Source: an uncultured Clostridia bacterium (GTDB lineage: Bacteria > Bacillota > Clostridia > Christensenellales > Borkfalkiaceae). From it: a stretch of DNA of 14,372 nucleotides. Position 1 is the stretch's first letter; every line of letters starts with the position of its first letter. Positions 5,382 to 13,049 of this stretch are shown piece by piece. Below the pieces are notes generated by a model, which saw only the letters and a program-made list of their open reading frames with translations, made no database searches and was not told where the DNA came from. Made by a program: the position numbers and the translations under genes. The DNA lies in contig CAMUFJ010000038.1 in NCBI GenBank assembly GCA_947088135.1, positions 1 through 14,372 of the forward strand, read 5' to 3'.

Positions 5382-7430
5382 TTATAATTCGTTGATAATC
5401 GGAATGATCATCGGCGACTGCTTCGTCGTTTTAAACAAATAATTTTTTGCGGCGCGGCGGACGGAAGCGGCTAGTTCCGCGCTCCCTCCGTGCGTGCCCT
5501 CGATCGCCTTTTCCACTACGTCTTTTAAGTCGCGCAAATAATCCCGCTCGTCTGAAAAGACAAAGCCGCGGCTCTCGATAACGGGCTCGCCCAAAACGGT
5601 ACCCCCGGACAAGGCAAGAGAGATAATGAACAGCCCTTCGCCCGACATACGGATTCTGTCTTTGAGCACCTCGCTCGTACCGAAGTCCTCGAAGCCCGCG
5701 CCGTCGATAAGACGCGCGCCCGCAGGGAAGCTCTCCCCCTGCCTCAAACTGTCGTCAGTGAGCTCCACGCATACCCCGATGTCGGGGATAAAGGTCTGCG
5801 AAGGCTTCATGCCCAACTCCTGCGCAAGCAAAATATGCCGTTTTAAATGACGGTATTCCCCGTGTACGGGAATGAAGAATTTGGGTTTTAACAGCGTGTG
5901 GATAATTTTATGCTCTTCCTGACATGCATGTCCCGAAACGTGGATTTTTTCCAGCGATTCGTAGACGACGTCCGCGCCCTTTTTATAAAGGTTGTTGATC
6001 ACGCGGTAAATCATGCGCTCGTTGCCGGGAATCGGGCTTGCAGAAATGATGATTGTGTCGTTCGCGCCGATCGTCACCTTGTTGAACTCGCCCGACGCCA
6101 TACGGGTAAGCGCGCTCATGGGCTCGCCCTGCGAACCGGTAGACACGATGACGATTTCCCGATCGAAGAAATTCTTGGTCTTTTCCACGTCTACGAGCAC
6201 GCCTTCGGGCACGGTGATCTCGCCGATCTTCGCCGCCGCCTCCACAACGTTGAACATACTGCGCCCCGACAGCGCGACTTTCCTGCGGTATTTCACCGCA
6301 ATGTCGATGATCTGCTGTAAACGGTGTACGTTGGAAGCGAAAGTGGCGATGATAAGCCGCCTGTCCGCATTCTCCGCAAAGAGGTGTTCGAGGGTAGTGC
6401 CCACTACCTTTTCGCTCATGGTGAATCCCTGCCGTTCGATGTTGGTGGACTCGCCGAGATACAACAGCACTCCCTTTTTGCCGTATTCCGCGATCTCCTC
6501 CAAATCGATGGGTGCGCCCGCAACGGGCGTGAGATCAATCTTAAAGTCGCCGCTGTGGAATACGATGCCGTAGGGCGTTTCGATGGCAAGCGCCATTGCC
6601 CCCGCGATCGAGTGATTCACGTTTACGAAATTCACCGTAAAAACGCCCGCCTTCACCTTGTCTTTGGGGCTTACGGTGCGCTCGGTAACGTTGTTTAGAC
6701 GGTGCTCGCGGAGCTTATTGTCCACAAGCGCAAGCGTGAGCTTGGTTCCGTAGACGGGTACGTTAAGCTCCTTTAATAAATAGGGAACTCCGCCGATATG
6801 GTCTTCGTGCCCGTGCGTCAGAAATACGCCGCGCACTTTCTGGCGGTTCTGCACCAAATAGGTAATATCGGGGAATACCAAATCGATCCCCGGCATCTCC
6901 TCCGTGGGGAAAATGATGCCCGCGTCGATGATGATAATGTCGTTCCCGGATTCGAGCGCGGTCATGTTTTTGCCGATTTCGCCGACGCCGCCGAAGAACA
7001 GCACTTTGAGCGGCTTTTTCTTCTTCCCCTTGGGCGCGCGCTGTACGTTCTCCGCAAGGGGCGCTTTGCTCTTTTTGTTGCGCTCGCCGTTGTTTTTCGT
7101 TTCTACCGCTTTCTTGTCCTGCTTTTCGTGCGCGGGACGGGAATCTTGTGCGGGAACGTTTATCTTCGTACCCTTACCTTTTGCGCGGGAACGGCGGCGC
7201 GGCTGAAAGCCCGCCTCCTGCATCGCTTCCGCCGTGTGCTCTTCGCCTAAGCTCTTCTTTTTTGCATTCGTATTCTGTGCGCCGTTTTTCGGCTTGTTGG
7301 CGTTCCCCGCGTTCTTTTTGTCGGCTTTTTGCGCCTGCTCGCGGTTGTATGCCTCTATGCCGTTTAAAATGGCAAGTTCGATTGCGTCCGTTCCCTTGCG
7401 GTCACGTCCGCCCATGTTTCCGTTATTCAA
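5382..7430 (-). CDS. rnj: Ribonuclease J with a long basic N-terminal extension
   Basis: This 682-residue protein is a beta-CASP metallo-beta-lactamase ribonuclease with 5'-to-3' exonuclease and endonuclease roles in RNA decay and rRNA maturation. The catalytic core begins near residue 141 (LKVLFFGGVGEIGKN). It shows HGHEDH (206-211), NHSIAGA with His273, SGDFK with Asp295, ALSGRSM (386-392) and STGSQGEP (430-437). SGHA (499-502) and PVHGEYRHL (521-529) complete the metal and RNA site. A C-terminal domain runs to 682. The first 140 residues are extra compared with Bacillus RNase J1. They hold a short helix (13-35) and then a disordered stretch rich in Lys, Asn, Gln and Arg. The start is TTG at 7430, chosen because AAGGAG lies six bases upstream; an ATG at 7415 is too far from it. 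It heads a five-gene operon. No convincing promoter lies between it and the terminator upstream. Confidence 0.95.
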   Translation of the reverse strand: MNNGNMGGRDRKGTDAIELAILNGIEAYNREQAQKADKKNAGNANKPKNGAQNTNAKKKSLGEEHTAEAMQEAGFQPRRRSRAKGKGTKINVPAQDSRPAHEKQDKKAVETKNNGERNKKSKAPLAENVQRAPKGKKKKPLKVLFFGGVGEIGKNMTALESGNDIIIIDAGIIFPTEEMPGIDLVFPDITYLVQNRQKVRGVFLTHGHEDHIGGVPYLLKELNVPVYGTKLTLALVDNKLREHRLNNVTERTVSPKDKVKAGVFTVNFVNVNHSIAGAMALAIETPYGIVFHSGDFKIDLTPVAGAPIDLEEIAEYGKKGVLLYLGESTNIERQGFTMSEKVVGTTLEHLFAENADRRLIIATFASNVHRLQQIIDIAVKYRRKVALSGRSMFNVVEAAAKIGEITVPEGVLVDVEKTKNFFDREIVIVSTGSQGEPMSALTRMASGEFNKVTIGANDTIIISASPIPGNERMIYRVINNLYKKGADVVYESLEKIHVSGHACQEEHKIIHTLLKPKFFIPVHGEYRHLKRHILLAQELGMKPSQTFIPDIGVCVELTDDSLRQGESFPAGARLIDGAGFEDFGTSEVLKDRIRMSGEGLFIISLALSGGTVLGEPVIESRGFVFSDERDYLRDLKDVVEKAIEGTHGGSAELAASVRRAAKNYLFKTTKQSPMIIPIINEL

Positions 7431-7487
7431 AAATTACTCCTTTTGCCTACGCGCCGATCCCCACTGCGGAACGGCGTTTCAAAAATA

Positions 7488-7518
7488 GGGAGAGAGCCGA
7501 AAAGCTCAGCTCTCTTCC
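7488..7518 (-). terminator. Intrinsic terminator after the giant repeat-protein gene
   Basis: The 10-base arms 7488-7497 (GGGAGAGAGC) and 7509-7518 (GCTCTCTTCC) pair with one A-C mismatch on the minus strand and an 11-base loop. The minus-strand sequence after the stem is TATTTTTG. It starts about 16 bp after the stop at 7535, so the repeat-protein gene appears to be transcribed alone, with RNase J downstream expressed separately or by readthrough. Confidence 0.75.
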
Positions 7519-7534
7519 GTGTAGGACGTTTTAC

Positions 7535-10500
7535 TTAAAAATCTAATTTCGATTTCTCGACGAGAACGGACTTGATAAGCCCCTCGCCCAATAGCTGTTC
7601 TTCGGAGCGGTATGCAAATTTCGCCGCATAGTCCACCGCCTTCCGATCGCCTTTAACCGCCTGTACCCGTTCCATTAACAGTTCGATGAGCTTGATGGAG
7701 CGTTTAAGCGCCACGGGGCTCTTGACTTTCATCATCATCGGGGTCTTTTCGTACATCTTGGTGTCGCCCGCGAATTTTTGGTGATAGACGGTCGTCGGGA
7801 ACTCCTCGGGATCGAGCGCAAGGTACAGACACAAAGTCTTTCCGCGCAGACAAATCTTGGCGATCGTTTCACGGTCGTACGTGAATCTGTCGTTCGACCA
7901 GTTGATTTGCGACTTCACCTTAACGTAAGAGAGCAGCTGGTTTTTGAGCTCGCTGTAATAGTCCTTTACGTCCTCCTCGCTCTCGATCAGTTTCGCGGTA
8001 AAGCTCTTTTTCAAGCGGGTCGTGAGCGCGGGTTCGGGCGCGGGCTGCATCTTCTTAACGGGCTTCTTTGCTTTCGGCTGCGCCTTAGACGGAGGCGCGA
8101 TCGGCTCTTCTTCCTCGTCCTCGTCGAATTCGGGCTCTATCTCCTCTTCGAACTCAGGCTCGGGTTCGGCAATAGGAGCAGGTGCGGGAATGGGTTCGGG
8201 AACAGGCTCGGGCCGGGGTGCCGGCGCGGGCTCTGCCGCCGCCGCAAGCTCTTCCTCTTGCAACAACTGAACGGGAAGCTCTTCCTTGATGAGATCGGCA
8301 ACCTTTTCGGCAATTTCGCCGACGGAAATCTGCACTTCGGGAACGCTGATCAACTCCGCGACTTTTTGTGCGATCTCCTCGGCGGAATCGGCGGAAAGCG
8401 CGGACCGATCTTCGGAGCCGAGCAATGCCGCGACGCGCGCGGCGATATCCTCCGCACTGAGCTGTTCGTAAATCTTCGCCGCGATCTCGTCGGCGGAAAC
8501 TTCCGTTTCGGGAATACTGATGCTTTCCGCGACCTTCTGCGCGATCTCGTCGGTGGGAATCACCGCTTCGGGAATACTGATGCTTTCCGCGACCTTCTGC
8601 GCGATCTCGTCGGTAGAGAATACCGCTTCGGGAATACTGATCGCTTCGGCAACTTTCTGTGCGATTTCGTCGGTAGAGAATACCGCTTCGGGAATGCTGA
8701 TGCTTTCCGCGACCTTCCGCGCGATTTCCTCTACGGTGGGAAGAGCGCCGACTTCCTCCTCCAACGGTTCCGTTTCCGCAAAGAGGTCGGCAACCTTTTG
8801 AGCGATTTCATCCGCCGTAACCGCAGGTTGCGAAAGTGTGTGTTCGGTATTCAAAAGGGATACCACGCGCGCGGCGATATCTTCCGCGCCGAGCTGTTCG
8901 TAAAGCTTCGCGGCAATCTCGTCGTACTTCATCAGCTCGGCAACGCGATCCGCGATCTCTTCGGCATTCCAGCTCGCCTGAGGCGCGCTTGCGTTAACCG
9001 CCGCAAATCCGACGTTCGCGCCGCGTCCTTCCTCGCCGAAGCGCACCGCCGCCGCCTTGATCTCTTCCGTGCTTGCGCGAAGTTCGGCAATCTGACGTGC
9101 GAACTCCTCGCGCGCCCCGCCATCCGTTTGCTCCGCTTCTTCTTCGAATTCACCCTCCTCGATAAGCCCGCTCTCCTTCATGAGTTCGAGTACGCGACGG
9201 GCAACGCCGTCTGCGGTAATCGATTCGGCGTTCTCCGAAGCCCCTTCCGTTCTCAAATGCTCGGCGACTTTTTCGGCAAGCAAATCGTAATCGAATAGCG
9301 TTTCGTCCGTCGAAGACTCCTCCGCGACGGGTTCGTCCTCCGCGAAAAGATCGGCAACTTTCTGCGCGATCTCGTCCGCCGAGTTTCCGAGCGTTGCAAC
9401 GCGCTCGGTGATTTTTTCGGCGAGCAAATCGTAATCGAACGCACCGGCTTTTGTGCCCGCTTCTGCGGATTCTTCCGCTTTGAGGTAGTCCGATACGCGC
9501 GCCGCAATGTGGTCGTAATCGGGCTCCTCGTGTACCATTCTCACGCACTGCGCAACGCGCACTGCCATTTGGTCGTAATCGAATTCCTGCGGAGCTTTCT
9601 CCTGTCCGCCGAGGATCTCGGCAACCTTCTCGGCGATCTCCTCCGCCGACGGCATATCCGGAGCGGCGGTTTCCGTAACCGAAACCGTTTCCGCGTCCCG
9701 AGACATATCTCCGCGAATCGCGTCCGCAACTTTGGATGCGATCTCGTCGTAATCGAGTTCGAGAGGTTCTTCCTCCGCTTCGCTCTCGCGCAGCAATTCC
9801 AGCACCCGCGCCGCGATCCCGTCCGCCGTAAGCGTTTCCTCGGGTTGTTCGCCTTGCGCGTCTTTCGCCGCGAGAATCTCGGCAACCTTTTCGGCGATCT
9901 CTTCCGCCGTGAGTTCCCCGCTCTCCTCCTGCAATTCACGCTCGTGAATGAGCGTTACAACGCGTCCTGCAATGTCGTCCGCCGTGAAGTTCTCCTCGCC
10001 GTCCGCCGAAGCGTGAGGCATATCCGCACGGATCGTCGCGGCGACCTTCGAAGCGATCAAATCGTAATCGACGGTGAAGGGCTGCATCGCGTCGCTTGCC
10101 TGCATGAGCTCCACAACGCGGTTGGCAACGCCGTCCTCGGTAACGGTTTCGTCCGCGCGCACCTGTTCGTCCATGCGCAAGCCGTAAACGACCTGCTGGG
10201 CAATCCTGTCGTAATCGACGACGGGAATGGGCGCGTCCTCTCTGAGAATTTCCGAAATGCGCTGAGCGATTTCGTCGTAATTGGGTTCCATCGGCTGCTC
10301 TGCGGGTTGCTCGCCCATGCGCTCTACCACGCAAGCGGCAACTTCCTCCGCCGTGAGCGTCGATTCGACTTGCGTCTGCGGCTCTGCGTTCTCTTTCAGC
10401 ATCTCTACGACGCGGTTTGCGATCTCATCCGCCGTAAGCGCCGTTTTCTCGGTTTCGCCGAGAATCTCTGCAATCTTGCCTGCAACGGCGTCCGCGTCCA

Positions 10501-11683
10501 CCTCCGCGCGTACTTCGTTTTCGCCCGCTTTTACGAACTCCGTCACCTTTGCGGCAATGCGGTCGTAGTCGAGTTCCTCCGCAACGGAAGCGGCAATGCG
10601 GGAAATACCCGCCTCGTCCACGGTCACGTCGAACTCATGCTCCATGACGGCGGCGACCTTTTCCGCAATCAAATCGTAATCGGTAAGCGGAACGGCGTCC
10701 GCAATTCTGTCTGCGATCGCGTTTTCGTCGGTCTGGGGAATGGAAGCGACGATCTTATCCGCCAAAGCGTTTTCATCGGTCTGAGGCAGAGCGGCAACCA
10801 CTCTGTCTGCAATCAAATCGTAGTCGGTTTCGGGAAGCATGCTCACGATCTTTTCCGCAAGCACGCCGTAATCGAAGGAATCGTCGAACGCGCCGTCGTA
10901 AGAACGCGCCGTTTCGCTCTTTTGCTCCGAAGAAGAATAGCCGTAGTCGCGCAATTCCGCGCGCAAATCGGCACGAATGCTCTCGCGCAGATCTCTTTGG
11001 AAACGGTCGTCGTAGCGCACCTCCCGCGTTTCGAGAATCTCGCCGTCTGTTCCCGCATTGCGATGCAAGCCCTCGATCTGCTCGGGCAGAATACGGCAGA
11101 GGTAATCGAGCTGTTCGGAGTTGGCTCCGCTGCGGTGAAGCTCGTCCGTGATCGTTCTTACGTGCGCGTCGATCCGATCGTTCACGCTATGCGCAAACGC
11201 TTCCAGTTTCTCGTCCATCATGCGCCCGACGCGATCCATCTGATCTTCGAACGCCCTCATAATAGCGCCGGTACGCTCGTCCAGCGAACGCACGACCGCG
11301 TCGATGCGGTCGGAATAAGGATCGTCCGATAAACCGCTCGCCGTTGCGGCGAGCTTTTCCTCCGCCTCCGCCAAACGTTTATCGCTCGCCGAAAGCCCTT
11401 CGTCCAAGGCTTTCAGGATATCTTCCTTTTCCTTCGCGCGCTCCCTTTTTCCGTAATCGTAAATCGCGCTGTTTTGTTGTGCAAGATAACGCAATTCGTT
11501 GAGAACCGCCTCTATCGCCTGTTGGAAAGATTCCGCCAACGCTTCCTGCGCGCTCGCCTGCTGTTCGGAGGTGTACTGCAACTCCTTGCTGACGGACTGC
11601 TTTATCTCGTCGATTTTTCTTTCCACTCCTTTGTACATGCCTTCCAGTACGGCGGATTTTCTCTCTTCGTAATTGTCTGCCAT
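7535..11683 (-). CDS. Giant acidic helical-repeat protein, function unknown
   Basis: This 1382-residue protein has no signal peptide or membrane helix and is strongly acidic. Residues 1-250 are charged and helical, with coiled-coil stretches (about 15-115 and 125-185). Residues 271-1132 hold about 37 copies of a 12-residue amphipathic helix, consensus ADEIAxKVAELL. Many copies belong to a class beginning DYD, such as DYDLIAEKVAAVM (335-347). Acidic linkers separate the copies, and near the end the spacing becomes exactly 20 residues. A Pro/Glu-rich linker (1141-1220) leads to a globular domain (1221-1382) beginning near RLKKSFTAKLIESEED and containing LRGKTLCLYLALDPEEF. I recall this end domain, without a functional name, from other clostridial proteins. 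GAGG lies five bases before the ATG. The gene is monocistronic. A cytoplasmic scaffold, or a protein that coats a membrane or polymer, is an inference; DivIVA-like roles are not supported by a motif. Confidence 0.85.
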   Translation of the reverse strand: MADNYEERKSAVLEGMYKGVERKIDEIKQSVSKELQYTSEQQASAQEALAESFQQAIEAVLNELRYLAQQNSAIYDYGKRERAKEKEDILKALDEGLSASDKRLAEAEEKLAATASGLSDDPYSDRIDAVVRSLDERTGAIMRAFEDQMDRVGRMMDEKLEAFAHSVNDRIDAHVRTITDELHRSGANSEQLDYLCRILPEQIEGLHRNAGTDGEILETREVRYDDRFQRDLRESIRADLRAELRDYGYSSSEQKSETARSYDGAFDDSFDYGVLAEKIVSMLPETDYDLIADRVVAALPQTDENALADKIVASIPQTDENAIADRIADAVPLTDYDLIAEKVAAVMEHEFDVTVDEAGISRIAASVAEELDYDRIAAKVTEFVKAGENEVRAEVDADAVAGKIAEILGETEKTALTADEIANRVVEMLKENAEPQTQVESTLTAEEVAACVVERMGEQPAEQPMEPNYDEIAQRISEILREDAPIPVVDYDRIAQQVVYGLRMDEQVRADETVTEDGVANRVVELMQASDAMQPFTVDYDLIASKVAATIRADMPHASADGEENFTADDIAGRVVTLIHERELQEESGELTAEEIAEKVAEILAAKDAQGEQPEETLTADGIAARVLELLRESEAEEEPLELDYDEIASKVADAIRGDMSRDAETVSVTETAAPDMPSAEEIAEKVAEILGGQEKAPQEFDYDQMAVRVAQCVRMVHEEPDYDHIAARVSDYLKAEESAEAGTKAGAFDYDLLAEKITERVATLGNSADEIAQKVADLFAEDEPVAEESSTDETLFDYDLLAEKVAEHLRTEGASENAESITADGVARRVLELMKESGLIEEGEFEEEAEQTDGGAREEFARQIAELRASTEEIKAAAVRFGEEGRGANVGFAAVNASAPQASWNAEEIADRVAELMKYDEIAAKLYEQLGAEDIAARVVSLLNTEHTLSQPAVTADEIAQKVADLFAETEPLEEEVGALPTVEEIARKVAESISIPEAVFSTDEIAQKVAEAISIPEAVFSTDEIAQKVAESISIPEAVIPTDEIAQKVAESISIPETEVSADEIAAKIYEQLSAEDIAARVAALLGSEDRSALSADSAEEIAQKVAELISVPEVQISVGEIAEKVADLIKEELPVQLLQEEELAAAAEPAPAPRPEPVPEPIPAPAPIAEPEPEFEEEIEPEFDEDEEEEPIAPPSKAQPKAKKPVKKMQPAPEPALTTRLKKSFTAKLIESEEDVKDYYSELKNQLLSYVKVKSQINWSNDRFTYDRETIAKICLRGKTLCLYLALDPEEFPTTVYHQKFAGDTKMYEKTPMMMKVKSPVALKRSIKLIELLMERVQAVKGDRKAVDYAAKFAYRSEEQLLGEGLIKSVLVEKSKLDF
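8420..8494 (-). repeat. Second copy of a 25-residue two-helix block (first copy at 8852-8926)
   Basis: Residues 1064-1088 (ADEIAAKIYEQLSAEDI and on) repeat residues 920-944 (YDEIAAKLYEQLGAEDI and on) of the same protein with few changes. The KxYEQLxAEDIAARV core occurs only in these two places. The DNA copies are 432 bp apart. This indicates duplication of a segment larger than the single helix. Confidence 0.85.
8504..8731 (-). repeat. In-gene tandem repeat, 60-bp unit, about 3.8 copies
   Basis: Coding for residues 985-1060 of the giant protein, this stretch repeats a 20-residue unit of the type ISIPEAVFSTDEIAQKVAES. Successive 60-bp units are nearly identical at the DNA level; the first 34 bases of the units beginning at 8521 and 8581 match exactly. 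The period is a multiple of three, so copy change keeps the frame. The surrounding repeats are much more divergent, so this block expanded recently. Confidence 0.93.
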
Positions 11684-11715
11684 AATTACCTCACTGTACG
11701 TGTGTATACGTGTAT

Positions 11716-11744
11716 ATAATACTACCGATATTATTTTACACTAA
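11716..11744 (-). promoter_or_regulatory. Possible promoter of the giant repeat-protein gene
   Basis: On the minus strand TATTAT (11716-11721) lies 17 bp after TTAGTG (11739-11744), a poor -35 match. The predicted start near 11709 gives a leader of about 25 nt containing the GAGG site. Several other AT-rich hexamers nearby could serve, so the exact position is uncertain. Confidence 0.3.
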
Positions 11745-11852
11745 ATTTGCGCAAAAGTAAATACTTTTTTCCCCCTTTTTTGCTTTCTCGGGATAAGAAT
11801 TTTGAAATTTTTTCCCAAATGCGTAAGAATTTGTTTTTTTCCCCGCAAAAGC

Positions 11853-11881
11853 TATTCAAAAATCCAAAAAATGCATATAAT
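11853..11881 (+). promoter_or_regulatory. Possible serCA promoter
   Basis: A perfect TATAAT (11876-11881) has TATTCA (11853-11858) 17 bp upstream, a weak -35 element. The predicted start near 11888 gives a leader of about 88 nt before serC, long enough to include the hairpin at 11911-11933. Confidence 0.45.
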
Positions 11882-11910
11882 GAACTTGGATTGAATTTTT
11901 TGCTGAAAAT

Positions 11911-11933
11911 ATACGGTTATGCCGTATTTTTTT
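11911..11933 (+). terminator. Terminator-like hairpin in the serC leader (possible attenuator)
   Basis: ATACGG (11911-11916) pairs with CCGTAT (11922-11927) around the loop TTATG, and seven T (11927-11933) follow. The hairpin lies 42 bp before the serC ATG and downstream of the best promoter candidate. It could reduce readthrough into serCA. The stem is short, and I see no T-box or recognised riboswitch sequence in front of it. Confidence 0.45.
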
Positions 11934-11975
11934 ACTCAAATTCGGAAATTCAAAATAAAAAAAGGAAATTAGCGC

Positions 11976-13049
11976 ATGAGAGTGTATAATTTCTCGGCAG
12001 GCCCTTCCGCCCTGCCCTTGGAGGTATTAGAGGAGGTTCAACGGGATCTGCTTAATTTTTCGGGTACGGGAATGTCCGTAACGGAAATTTCCCACCGAAG
12101 CGGAGCGTTTTCCGCCGTCGTCGCCGAGTGCGAATCGCTTCTACGAGAGCTTATGCATATATCCGACGATTATGCGGTTATTTTCGTGCAGGGAGGCGCA
12201 AGCACGCAGTTTTCCGCCCTTCCGCTCAATCTGATGCACCGACGCAAGGCAGACTACGTCGTAACGGGCAATTTTTCGAAAAAAGCGTTCGAGGAGGGAA
12301 GCGTCTACGGCGACGCCGCATGCGTCGCTTCCTCCGCCGACAAAAATTTCACCTATATCCCCGATTTGAGCAAAGCCCGCTTCCGCGAAGGAACGGACTA
12401 CGTACATATCTGCTCGAACAACACCGTTTTCGGAACGCGCTATACCGAATTCCCCCAAACGGAAGCCCCCCTCGTTGCCGATATGTCGTCGGATATTTTG
12501 TCGCGCGAGATCGACGTAAATAAATTCGGCGTCATCTATGCGGGCGGACAAAAGAACCTCGCGCCCGCGGGCGTCACTCTCGTGATCGCAAGGCGCGCGC
12601 TCATCGGCGACCCTCTCGATATCTGCCCCACCATGCTGAAATGGAACGTGCAGGACAAAGAAAAGAGCCTGTACAATACTCCGCCCTGCTTTTCCATTTA
12701 CGTGGCGACGCTCGTACTCCGCAGGTTGAAGCGTTTGGGCGGAATAAAAGCGATAAACGAAGTCAACGAATACAAGGCGGGGCTTTTGTACGGGCTTATC
12801 GACGATTCCGCTTTCTATACGAACCGCGTGGAACAAAAGGACCGCTCGATCATGAACGTGCCTTTCACGACCCCGAGCGCGGAGCTCGACGCCAAGTTCA
12901 TCGAGGGCGCGGCGAAGGCGGGGCTTGTTTCACTGAAAGGCCATCGCTCGGCGGGAGGTATGCGCGCGTCCATATACAATGCGATGCCCGTCGAGGGCGT
13001 GAAAGCGCTCGTCGAATACATGAAAAAATTCGAAAAGGAGAATGCGTAA
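11976..13049 (+). CDS. serC: Phosphoserine aminotransferase
   Basis: This 357-residue PLP enzyme converts 3-phosphohydroxypyruvate and glutamate to 3-phosphoserine and 2-oxoglutarate, the second step of serine synthesis. It opens with the family start VYNFSAGPSALP (residues 3-14). ISHRSGAF (38-45) carries the substrate phosphate-binding Arg41, GGAS (73-76) lies in the cofactor phosphate site, and VADMSSD (167-173) has Asp169 against the pyridine nitrogen. The PLP lysine is Lys193 in YAGGQKNLAPAG. The ending (HRSAGGMRASIYNAMP and on) is typical and full length. AAGGA lies nine bases before the ATG. It is the first gene of a two-gene operon with serA and has a possible leader attenuator. SerC in some bacteria also serves pyridoxine synthesis; nothing here points to that. 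Confidence 0.97.
   Translation: MRVYNFSAGPSALPLEVLEEVQRDLLNFSGTGMSVTEISHRSGAFSAVVAECESLLRELMHISDDYAVIFVQGGASTQFSALPLNLMHRRKADYVVTGNFSKKAFEEGSVYGDAACVASSADKNFTYIPDLSKARFREGTDYVHICSNNTVFGTRYTEFPQTEAPLVADMSSDILSREIDVNKFGVIYAGGQKNLAPAGVTLVIARRALIGDPLDICPTMLKWNVQDKEKSLYNTPPCFSIYVATLVLRRLKRLGGIKAINEVNEYKAGLLYGLIDDSAFYTNRVEQKDRSIMNVPFTTPSAELDAKFIEGAAKAGLVSLKGHRSAGGMRASIYNAMPVEGVKALVEYMKKFEKENA

Larger units (their letters stand above)
11684..11975. other. Divergent AT-rich intergenic region
   Basis: These 292 bp separate the minus-strand giant gene from the plus-strand serCA operon and carry both sets of start signals. Apart from the promoter candidates and the hairpin described separately, I note a direct repeat of ACGTGT around 11698-11712. 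No coding sequence is convincing; a frame of 80 codons across 11747-11989 has no ribosome binding site and overlaps the serC start. Confidence 0.7.

Noticed and set aside
8504..8731. Regular 60-bp repeats as a possible CRISPR array
   Set aside because: There are no unique spacers; the whole unit repeats, stays in frame and encodes a protein repeat, and no cas genes are near.
7778..9298. Plus-strand open frame of 506 codons opposite the giant gene, itself repetitive (FGNTDAFRDLLRDLVG)
   Set aside because: It is the antisense shadow of the helical repeats: its repeat period mirrors the coding strand, and the minus-strand gene has a ribosome binding site and a coherent protein pattern.
9509..11332. 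Plus-strand open frame of 607 codons opposite the giant gene
   Set aside because: The same shadow effect; its composition (many Arg, His, Leu, Val) is what the complement of acidic GC-rich codons gives, and no recognisable domain appears.
7535..11683. Calling the giant protein DivIVA or a surface adhesin
   Set aside because: There is no DivIVA N-terminal lipid-binding motif, no signal peptide, no LPxTG or other anchor, and the repeats are helical and acidic rather than adhesin-like.
12141..12836. Minus-strand open frame of 231 codons opposite serC
   Set aside because: It lies entirely within a clear serC and has no recognisable protein features.
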